11,608 nt of DNA from DASWUD01 sp036401755 (GTDB lineage: Bacteria > Pseudomonadota > Gammaproteobacteria > Thiohalomonadales > Thiohalomonadaceae): positions 1 to 11,608 of the forward strand of contig DASWUD010000023.1 of assembly GCA_036401755.1 (NCBI GenBank). The letters are read 5' to 3'. A model generated the notes under the pieces. That model saw only the letters and a program-made list of their open reading frames with translations. It did no database searches and was not told the origin of the DNA. This document shows, in pieces, positions 5,276 through 11,608 of the stretch (the first letter of the stretch is position 1; every line of letters starts with the position of its first letter). Position numbers and translations under genes: made by a program.

Positions 5276-6238
5276 ATGAAAGCTGCCGCTCAAAAACGCA
5301 TTAACCAGATGGTACAGAAACTGACCCATGCGGCGTTGATCCCGCTGGTTGCCCTGTTTCTGTTCCTGCTGCTGTGGAGCGCCATTGCCGCGCGCATCGA
5401 TACCTCACTCGGCAAGTTTCCGGGGCCCGTGCAGGTGTGGCAGCAGAGCCAGCAGCTGATCACCGAATATAAAGAGGAGCAGGCCCGCGAGGCTGCCTTC
5501 TATGAACGTCAGGAGGCGCGTAACGCCGAACGCCTCAAGGAGAATCCCGACGCGGATGTCACGGTGCGCCCCTACACCGGCAACCCCACCTTCTTCGATC
5601 AGATCGGCACCAGTCTGCTGACGGTCGCCACCGGATTTTTGATCGCCTCACTGATCGCCGTGCCGATCGGTATCGTCTGCGGCATGAGTGCACCGCTCTA
5701 CCAGGCGCTCAATCCGCTGATCCAACTCTTCAAGCCGGTCTCACCGCTCGCCTGGCTGCCGTTGGTGACGATGGTGGTGAGCGCCGTCTACGTGAGTGAC
5801 GACCCGTTACTCGCCAAGTCGTTCCTCACTTCGGCGATCACCGTCACCCTCTGCTGCCTGTGGCCGACCATTATCAACACTACCGTCGGGGTCGCTTCGG
5901 TCGACAAGGACCTGCTCAATGTGAGCCGCGTACTGCGTCTCTCCTGGTTCACCAAGACAATGAAGATCGTACTGCCCTCGGCGATGCCGATGATCTTCAC
6001 TGGCCTGCGCCTCTCCCTCGGCATCGGCTGGATGGTGCTCATCGCCGCCGAGATGCTGGCGCAGAACCCGGGGCTCGGCAAATTCGTCTGGGACGAGTTC
6101 CAGAACGGCTCCTCCAATTCGCTGGCGCGCATCATGGTCGCGGTGCTCGCCATCGGTTTCATCGGCTTCCTGCTCGATCGCTCCATGCTGCTGCTGCAGC
6201 GCCGCGTGAGCTGGGACAAGAGCGCCGTGCTGCGCTAA
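5276..6238 (+). CDS. nrtB: Nitrate ABC transporter permease NrtB
   Basis: An inner-membrane channel subunit of 320 residues from the binding-protein-dependent permease family, forming the path for nitrate/nitrite with NrtA and NrtD. A first membrane helix (about 18-38) is followed by a long, charged, non-membrane segment (about 55-105, many E/R/K). The conserved permease core then starts at about residue 108, with helices near 112-136, 160-173, 183-200, 238-258 and 285-305. The coupling (EAA-type) loop reads AAEMLAQNPGLGKFVWDEF (257-275). ATG 5276 is selected because AAGGAG (5264-5269) lies six bases before it. An in-frame ATG at 5270 touches the ribosome binding site and one at 5213 precedes the intergenic hairpin. 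It lies 65 nt after nrtA and 17 nt before nrtD. Confidence 0.92.
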   Translation: MKAAAQKRINQMVQKLTHAALIPLVALFLFLLLWSAIAARIDTSLGKFPGPVQVWQQSQQLITEYKEEQAREAAFYERQEARNAERLKENPDADVTVRPYTGNPTFFDQIGTSLLTVATGFLIASLIAVPIGIVCGMSAPLYQALNPLIQLFKPVSPLAWLPLVTMVVSAVYVSDDPLLAKSFLTSAITVTLCCLWPTIINTTVGVASVDKDLLNVSRVLRLSWFTKTMKIVLPSAMPMIFTGLRLSLGIGWMVLIAAEMLAQNPGLGKFVWDEFQNGSSNSLARIMVAVLAIGFIGFLLDRSMLLLQRRVSWDKSAVLR

Positions 6239-6255
6239 AGAAAAGGAGAATCACG

Positions 6256-7098
6256 ATGAGTTATCTGAGCCTGGAAAACCTGACTATCACCTTCCCCACC
6301 GACAACGGCCCGCTGACGGTGTTAGACGACGTCTGCCTGAAGATCAACAAGGGCGAGTTTATTTCCTTGATAGGCCACTCCGGCTGCGGCAAGTCGACGG
6401 TGCTCAACATCGTCGCCGGCCTGCTGCAGTCGACGCGCGGCGGTGTGCTGCTCGAATCGCGCGAAGTCAACGATCCGGGACCGGATCGCGCGGTGGTGTT
6501 CCAGAACCACTCGCTGCTGCCGTGGCTGACCGTTTATGAAAATGTACGCCTCGCCGTCGACCGTGTCTTTGCCACCAGCAAGAGCAAGGCCGAGCGTCAC
6601 GCCTGGACACTGCACAACCTGGAGCTGGTGCACATGAGTCATGCGCTGGAGCGCCGTCCCGCCGAGATCTCCGGCGGCATGAAGCAGCGCGTCGGCATTG
6701 CCCGCGCCCTGGCCATGGAGCCCAAGGTATTGCTGATGGACGAACCGTTCGGTGCCCTCGATTCGCTGACGCGCACCCACATGCAGGAGTCGCTGATGGA
6801 GATCCAGGCGGCTCTCAACAACACCGTCATCATGATCACCCATGATGTGGATGAGGCGGTGCTGCTCTCGGATCGTATTGTAATGATGACCAATGGCCCC
6901 GAAGCGACGGTCGGCGAAATCCTCCATGTCGATCTGCCACGACCGCGCGATCGCATCAACCTCGCCGCTGATCCGACCTACAACAGCTACCGCGCTGCGG
7001 TGCTGCAGTTCCTCCACGAGCGTCACGCCAAGCCCGATGTGCCGCACAGCAAAAGCGCAACAAACGAACGTCCCAAACTGAAACTGGCCGCAGGTTGA
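6256..7098 (+). CDS. nrtD: Nitrate ABC transporter ATPase NrtD
   Basis: The ATP-hydrolysing subunit of the nitrate importer, at the cytoplasmic face. The 280-residue product has every expected motif: Walker A GHSGCGKST (40-48), Q-loop Q83 in VVFQNHSLLPW, signature ISGGMKQR (138-145), Walker B VLLMDEP (158-164), D-loop ALD (167-169) and switch histidine H196. The size fits NrtD. It lacks the C-terminal NrtA-like domain of cyanobacterial NrtC, but a separate protein with that fold follows directly. Only one ATPase gene is present, so it probably acts as a homodimer (compare Klebsiella NasD). ATG 6256 has AAGGAG (6243-6248) upstream. Its TGA (7096-7098) overlaps the ATG of the next gene by one base, implying translational coupling. 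NrtD is chosen over NrtC on length. Confidence 0.93.
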   Translation: MSYLSLENLTITFPTDNGPLTVLDDVCLKINKGEFISLIGHSGCGKSTVLNIVAGLLQSTRGGVLLESREVNDPGPDRAVVFQNHSLLPWLTVYENVRLAVDRVFATSKSKAERHAWTLHNLELVHMSHALERRPAEISGGMKQRVGIARALAMEPKVLLMDEPFGALDSLTRTHMQESLMEIQAALNNTVIMITHDVDEAVLLSDRIVMMTNGPEATVGEILHVDLPRPRDRINLAADPTYNSYRAAVLQFLHERHAKPDVPHSKSATNERPKLKLAAG

Positions 7099-8345
7099 TG
7101 AAGAACAAGACCACATTCGATACCAGCACCCTGGAAAAACGCCAACTAACCGTCGGCTTCATTCCACTCACCGATTGTGCACCGCTGATCGTCGCCAAGC
7201 ATCTCGGCAGCTTCGAAAAGTATGGCCTGGAAGTAACCCTCTCCAAGGAGACCTCCTGGGCCAACATTCGCGACAAGGTGGCCCTCGGCATTCTCGATGC
7301 TGCGCAGATGCTCGCCACCATGCCGCTCGCCATGACCCTCGGCATCGGTCCGGTGAAAAAGCCGACCCTCACCGCGCTGGTGCTCGACCTCAACGGCAAT
7401 GCCGTCACCATCTCTGAAGCGCTCTATCGCCGTCTGGAAAAGTTTGATGCAACTGCGGCGCGTGAGCGTCCGCTCTCCGCTGCGCTGCTGAAACGCTTCA
7501 TCGATGATGAGCGCGCGGCAGGAGCAAAACCGCTGACGTTTGCCACAGTATTCCCCACCGCGACACACACCTATGAGCTGCGCTACTGGCTGGCCAGCGC
7601 CGGTATCGACCCGCTGCACGATATCCGTATCGAGGTGGTCCCGCCATCGCAGATGGTGGCGCGTCTTGCCAAAGGGGCCATCGACGGCTGCTGTGTAGGT
7701 GAGCCGTGGAACAGCATGGCTGTGGTGCAAGGGGTCGGTCACATCGCCATCAGCGGTTACGAGATCTGGAACAATCGCACGGAGAAGGTGCTCGGCGTCA
7801 CCGAAGAGTGGGCGCTACAACATCCCAACACCCATCAGGCGCTGATGCTCGCGCTGCTCGAAGCGTGCCAGTGGCTCGACGAACCCGACCATCGCCGCGA
7901 GGCTGCCGCACTGCTGGCACAGGGCATTCATGTGGGTGCACCGGAGACGGTGCTGCGCCAGTCGCTGATCGGCCAGCTGCGCAGCGATCCCAGCGCACTG
8001 CCACGGCGTATCGACGACTTCCATGTCTTCCACCGTTACGCCGCCAACTTTCCCTGGCAGTCGCACGCCCTCTGGTATCTGCAACAGATGGTGCGATGGG
8101 GTGATCTGGACGCGGGCGTCGATCAGCCGGCACTCGCCGCTGCCTGTTACCGCGTTGACCTCTACCGCAATACCGCAGCACTGCTGGGGATCACCGCGCC
8201 CGAAAACGACTGCAAGAGTGAAGGTTTGCACAACAGCAGCTACACCCAGGCAGTCAACGGTGTGGCGCTGACACTCGGCGCCGACTGCTTCATCGACCAC
8301 GGTGTCTTCACGCCAGCAACCAAAATGGATAAGGCCTCCGGTTGA
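7098..8345 (+). CDS. Cytoplasmic NrtA-like protein: NasS-type sensor or detached NrtC domain
   Basis: A 415-residue protein with the NrtA fold but no signal peptide: MKNKTTFDTSTLEKRQLTVGF leads straight into the first strand. It must therefore act in the cytoplasm and cannot serve as a normal periplasmic receptor. It aligns with the NrtA of this operon over most of its length: SWANIRD (53-59), [11 protein letters not shown] (156-166), VVPPSQM (180-186), GEPWN (201-205), TEKVLGV (228-234), HRYAANFPW (312-320) and ALWYLQQMVRWG (324-335). Putative ligand residues W54, H157 and K230 are kept, but the glutamine of NrtA (Q102) is replaced at DAAQMLATMPLA by M75. Two readings fit: a NasS nitrate sensor that holds NasT inactive, or the regulatory C-terminal domain of cyanobacterial NrtC as a separate gene. 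ATG 7098 overlaps the nrtD TGA (7096-7098) by one base; TTG 7095 is less likely. Confidence 0.88.
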   Translation: MKNKTTFDTSTLEKRQLTVGFIPLTDCAPLIVAKHLGSFEKYGLEVTLSKETSWANIRDKVALGILDAAQMLATMPLAMTLGIGPVKKPTLTALVLDLNGNAVTISEALYRRLEKFDATAARERPLSAALLKRFIDDERAAGAKPLTFATVFPTATHTYELRYWLASAGIDPLHDIRIEVVPPSQMVARLAKGAIDGCCVGEPWNSMAVVQGVGHIAISGYEIWNNRTEKVLGVTEEWALQHPNTHQALMLALLEACQWLDEPDHRREAAALLAQGIHVGAPETVLRQSLIGQLRSDPSALPRRIDDFHVFHRYAANFPWQSHALWYLQQMVRWGDLDAGVDQPALAAACYRVDLYRNTAALLGITAPENDCKSEGLHNSSYTQAVNGVALTLGADCFIDHGVFTPATKMDKASG

Positions 8346-8391
8346 GGGGCCACACAACACCACAGTGCAACAACAGGAAGGAGTGAAAATA

Positions 8392-9207
8392 ATGATGAAT
8401 AAATACTCTCGCTGGGTTGCCCTCTTGGCGCTCTGCACCCTCATGCCCTTTGGTGAAAGTGCCTGGGCAACGCTCGACGCACAGCCGTTCTCATCTCTCT
8501 CTGTCGCCATCGACAAGGCAGGGCGGCAGCGCATGCTCACCCAGCGCATCATCAAGGCCTATTCACAGGAGTTGCTCGAGGTCGAACCCCAGCAGTCACA
8601 GCAGCAGCGCGAACAGGCGATTGCACTGCTCGATCAGCAACTCGATGAGTTAAAACAGTTCGCCCCCACCGACAAGGTGCGCAATGCACTCGGCGTGGTC
8701 GATGCCCTCTGGATCCCCTTCAAGAAAAGGGCGAGCAGCAAGGTATCACGCGCCGGTCTGGAGTCGCTCTCCACCTCCAGCGACGAGGTTCTCGCTGCCT
8801 CTCACCGTGTAGTTCTTCTGTTGGAAGATCTGTCGACAAACAATCTTGGACATCTGGTCAACATCGCTGGACGCCAGCGCATGCTGTCGCAACGCATCGC
8901 CAAGCTTTACATGCTGCGCAGTCTCGGTATCAGTGACGATGCGGTGGTCATGGCACTGGATAAAGCCAGCAGCGAATTCCGCACGGCACTGCATGAACTT
9001 GAAACGGCCCATGAGAACACCCCGCAGATCAGCGCGGAATTGGCAGACGTAAAACGCAACTGGAGCGTGTTCGAATCCAGCTTCCGGCTGCGTGACGGCA
9101 ACTACACCCCCTTTCTCATCGCCAGATACAGCGAGCGGGTGTTAAGTGGCATGAACAAAATTACCGGGATGTATGCCGCCATCAACAGCGGCAACACAGC
9201 CTACTAA
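8392..9207 (+). CDS. Periplasmic PilJ-type protein with two P-box-like motifs
   Basis: A 271-residue protein with a Sec signal peptide (residues 1-26, cleavage after SAWA) and no later membrane helix, so probably soluble in the periplasm. It contains two copies of a PilJ N-terminal type helical domain, each led by a near-identical motif: IDKAGRQRMLTQR (40-52) and VNIAGRQRMLSQR (156-168). The pattern AG-x2-RM-x2-xR resembles the P-box by which the NarX/NarQ sensors bind nitrate with paired arginines. Unlike those proteins, it has no HAMP, kinase or chemotaxis module. A role in sensing, binding or presenting nitrate/nitrite is inferred from the motifs and from its place between transporter and nirB. 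ATG 8392 follows AAGGAG (8378-8383) by 8 nt; ATG 8395 is an alternative. Gaps to neighbours are 46 and 29 nt, consistent with the same operon. Confidence 0.85.
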   Translation: MMNKYSRWVALLALCTLMPFGESAWATLDAQPFSSLSVAIDKAGRQRMLTQRIIKAYSQELLEVEPQQSQQQREQAIALLDQQLDELKQFAPTDKVRNALGVVDALWIPFKKRASSKVSRAGLESLSTSSDEVLAASHRVVLLLEDLSTNNLGHLVNIAGRQRMLSQRIAKLYMLRSLGISDDAVVMALDKASSEFRTALHELETAHENTPQISAELADVKRNWSVFESSFRLRDGNYTPFLIARYSERVLSGMNKITGMYAAINSGNTAY

Positions 9208-9236
9208 TCTCACTGACTCACCGGCAGGGTACTGCG

Positions 9237-11608
9237 ATGAAAGAGAAACTTGTTTTAATCGGCAACGGCATGGCCGGCATCCGCACCGTCGAAGAGGTGC
9301 TCAAGCTCGAACCGGAAAAGTATGCGATCACCGTCTTCGGCGACGAGCCCCACCCCAACTACAACCGCATCATGCTCTCGCCGGTGCTCTCGGGCGAGAA
9401 ACAGTTCGACGAGGTAATCCTCAACGGCCGCGACTGGTATGACGAGCACAACATCACCCTCCATGCGGGCAGCCCGGTGACCGCCATCGATCGCGTCAAG
9501 CGCAAGGTGACCACCGCCTCCGGTATCGAGGCGGAGTATGACCGCCTGCTGCTCGCCACCGGCTCGAGTGCCTTCATCCTGCCGGTACCGGGCCATGACC
9601 TGCCGGGCGTGATCGGTTTTCGCACCGTTGCCGATGTGGAGCAGATGGTGGCGGCGAGCCAGAACTATAAAAATGCGGTGGTGATCGGTGGCGGCCTGCT
9701 CGGCCTCGAAGCGGCCAACGGCCTGCTGTCGCGCGGCATGAATGTCACCGTGATCCATCTGCCCGAAGTGTTGATGGAGCGTCAGCTCGACGAGATCTCC
9801 GCCAATCTGCTACGCAATGAACTGGAAGGGCGCGGTCTCCAGGTGATCACCGGCGCCAACACCGAGGCACTGCTCGGTGAAGGACGCGTACAAAAGCTGC
9901 GTCTCAAGGATGGCCGTGAACTGTCTGCCGATCTGGTGGTGATGGCGGTCGGCATCCGCCCCAACATAACGCTGGCCAAGGAGGCAGGACTCCATTGCGA
10001 ACGCGGCATCGTGGTCAATGATACGCTGCAGACCTTCGACCCGCGCGTCTACGCGGTGGGTGAGTGCGTGCAGCATCGCGGCCAGACCTTCGGCCTGGTG
10101 GCGCCGCTTTTCGAACAGGCCAAAGTGTGCGCCAACCACCTTGCCTACCTCGGCTACGGCCGTTACCAGAGTGCGGCGACTGCTACCCGTCTGAAGGTGT
10201 CCGGCATCGAACTCTTCTCCGCCGGCAACTTCCAGGGGGGCGACGGCAGCGAGGCAATCGTCTTCAAGGATGCCTCGCGCGGCATCTACAAGAAGCTGGT
10301 GATCAGGGAGAACCGTCTGGAAGGGGCAGTGCTCTACGGCGATACCGTGGATGGTGCCTGGTACTTCGATTTGATGCGCGAAGGTTCTGACATCAGCGCC
10401 CAGCGTGATCAACTGATGTTCGGCCGTCATCATATCGGCGATGCCGGCCACGGCGGCAACAGCAGCGCCGCCGGCATGGCCGACAGCGCGCAGGTGTGCG
10501 ACTGCAACGGCGTCTGCAAGGGCGACATCGTCAACGCCATCCGCTCGCAGGGGCTTTTCACCCTCGAAGAGGTGAAGAAGCACACCAAGGCGGCCGCCTC
10601 CTGCGGCGGGTGCACCGGTCTGGTGGAGCAGATCCTCGCCGAGACTGTCGGTGGTAACTACTCGGCGCCGGAGAAGAAGCCGCTGTGCGGCTGCACTGAC
10701 TTCACCCACGAAGAGGTGCGCGAGGCGATCAGGAAAGAGCACCTCACCTCGCGTGAACTATTGATGGAAAAACTGGAGTGGCGCACCCCCGATGGCTGCC
10801 CGAGCTGCCGCCCGGCACTCAACTACTACATGCTCGCCGCCTGGCCTGCTGAGGCGATCGATGACAGCCGTTCGCGCTACGTCAACGAACGTATGCACGC
10901 CAACATCCAGAAGGATCGCAGCTACACCGTGGTGCCGCGTATCTGGGGCGGTGTCACTACTCCGGCCGAGCTGCGAGCCATCGCTGACGCGGCAGAAAAG
11001 TATCAGGTGCCGATGGTGAAGATCACCGGCGGCCAGCGTATCGATCTGGTGGGGCTGAAACAGGAGCAGCTGCCGGCGATCTGGGCCGATCTCAATGCGG
11101 CCGGCCTGGTGTCGGGCCACGCCTACGGCAAGGCATTGCGCACGGTGAAGACCTGCATCGGCAGCCAGTTCTGCCGCTTCGGTACGCAGGATTCGATTCA
11201 GATGGGCATCGACCTGGAGGTGATGAGCTGGGGTTCCTGGACGCCGCACAAATTCAAGATGGCGGTGTCGGGCTGCCCGCGCAACTGCGCCGAGGCGACC
11301 ATCAAGGATTTCGGTGTGGTCGGTATCGAGGGCGCGTGGGAGCTGCACGTGGGCGGCAACGGCGGCATCAAGGTGCGCGTCACCGATCTGCTTTGCCGCG
11401 TCACCACCGAGGCAGAGGTGCTCGAATATGCGGGCGCCTTCATGCAGCTCTATCGCGAGGAGGCGCGCTACCTGGAGCGCACCGCGCCATGGGTGGAACG
11501 TGTCGGGCTGCCGCACATCAAGCAACAGATTGTCGATAACGAACTCACTCGCAAGGCGCTCTACCAGCGCTTCCTCGCTTCGCAGCAGGTAGCACAGCGG
11601 GACCCTTG
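9237..11608 (+). CDS. nirB: Assimilatory nitrite reductase large subunit NirB (3' end cut off)
   Basis: A cytoplasmic NAD(P)H-dependent sirohaem nitrite reductase that reduces nitrite to ammonium with six electrons. 790 codons are visible and the frame is still open at the window edge; family members have about 800-960 residues. Domains in order: FAD site GNGMAGI (9-15), pyridine-nucleotide site VVIGGGLLGLEAA (148-160), a BFD-like [2Fe-2S] region with CDCNGVC (421-427) and CGGC (456-459), a second Cys-containing BFD-like region (C484, C486, C521, C524), a ferredoxin-like half domain (about 560-630) and the sirohaem/[4Fe-4S] ligands TCIGSQFC (C640, C646) and GCPRNC (C680, C684). The key residues seen are intact. 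ATG 9237 has AGGG about 8 nt upstream and begins the family N-terminus MKEKLVLIGNG. Nitrite imported or made by a nitrate reductase outside the window is the likely substrate. Confidence 0.95.
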   Translation, partial: MKEKLVLIGNGMAGIRTVEEVLKLEPEKYAITVFGDEPHPNYNRIMLSPVLSGEKQFDEVILNGRDWYDEHNITLHAGSPVTAIDRVKRKVTTASGIEAEYDRLLLATGSSAFILPVPGHDLPGVIGFRTVADVEQMVAASQNYKNAVVIGGGLLGLEAANGLLSRGMNVTVIHLPEVLMERQLDEISANLLRNELEGRGLQVITGANTEALLGEGRVQKLRLKDGRELSADLVVMAVGIRPNITLAKEAGLHCERGIVVNDTLQTFDPRVYAVGECVQHRGQTFGLVAPLFEQAKVCANHLAYLGYGRYQSAATATRLKVSGIELFSAGNFQGGDGSEAIVFKDASRGIYKKLVIRENRLEGAVLYGDTVDGAWYFDLMREGSDISAQRDQLMFGRHHIGDAGHGGNSSAAGMADSAQVCDCNGVCKGDIVNAIRSQGLFTLEEVKKHTKAAASCGGCTGLVEQILAETVGGNYSAPEKKPLCGCTDFTHEEVREAIRKEHLTSRELLMEKLEWRTPDGCPSCRPALNYYMLAAWPAEAIDDSRSRYVNERMHANIQKDRSYTVVPRIWGGVTTPAELRAIADAAEKYQVPMVKITGGQRIDLVGLKQEQLPAIWADLNAAGLVSGHAYGKALRTVKTCIGSQFCRFGTQDSIQMGIDLEVMSWGSWTPHKFKMAVSGCPRNCAEATIKDFGVVGIEGAWELHVGGNGGIKVRVTDLLCRVTTEAEVLEYAGAFMQLYREEARYLERTAPWVERVGLPHIKQQIVDNELTRKALYQRFLASQQVAQRDP

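Noticed and set aside
6322..7116. 264-codon minus-strand frame opposite nrtD
   Set aside because: All ABC ATPase motifs are encoded on the plus strand; the antisense product has no recognisable domain.
9810..10742. 310-codon minus-strand frame opposite nirB
   Set aside because: It is antisense to intact NirB flavin and iron-sulphur domains and has no ribosome binding site of note.

Overview
The window comes from a GC-rich proteobacterial chromosome, most likely a gammaproteobacterium: the tRNA-dihydrouridine synthase is of the DusC type, and codon use and the intergenic palindromes fit. I cannot name the genus. The main content is a nitrate/nitrite assimilation locus, and its control elements can be read directly from the DNA.

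Layout. Positions 1-469 hold no gene, only GC-rich repeats: three copies of a 24-nt unit and several C-run/G-run palindromes. dusC (470-1408) is followed by a sigma-54 promoter (1499-1514) and a 94-residue protein of unknown function (1571-1855). A convergent minus-strand gene (1926-2432) encodes a small protein with one membrane anchor. A NasT-type ANTAR antiterminator follows (2565-3161), then about 465 bases without a gene that contain dispersed-type inverted repeats, an NtrC-like site (3551-3565) and a second sigma-54 promoter (3629-3644). After these comes a co-directional run: nrtA (3816-5210, Tat-exported binding protein), nrtB (5276-6238, permease), nrtD (6256-7098, ATPase), an NrtA-like protein without signal peptide (7098-8345), a periplasmic PilJ-type protein with two P-box-like motifs (8392-9207) and nirB (9237 to the window end, cut off). 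Gaps within this run are only -1 to 65 nt, so it reads as one operon.

How it works together. The two sigma-54 promoters share a 16-nt identical core, so the unknown 94-residue protein and the nitrate operon probably respond to the same type of signal, most likely nitrogen limitation through NtrC. The nrtA leader carries two hairpins with the same hexaloop, AACGGC, which has the A1/G4 pattern recognised by ANTAR proteins. The second hairpin overlaps the 5' arm of a strong intrinsic terminator. This is the nasF/nasST type of nitrate-dependent antitermination, and the nearby NasT is the obvious effector. NasT has no adjacent NasS. The only cytoplasmic NrtA-like candidate sensor lies inside the operon that NasT would control, which would make a feedback loop. 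A perfect 12-bp hairpin between nrtA and nrtB could raise the binding protein relative to the permease.

The least familiar parts are the sigma-54-driven small protein, the in-operon cytoplasmic NrtA-like protein and the free-standing periplasmic protein with paired P-box-like motifs.
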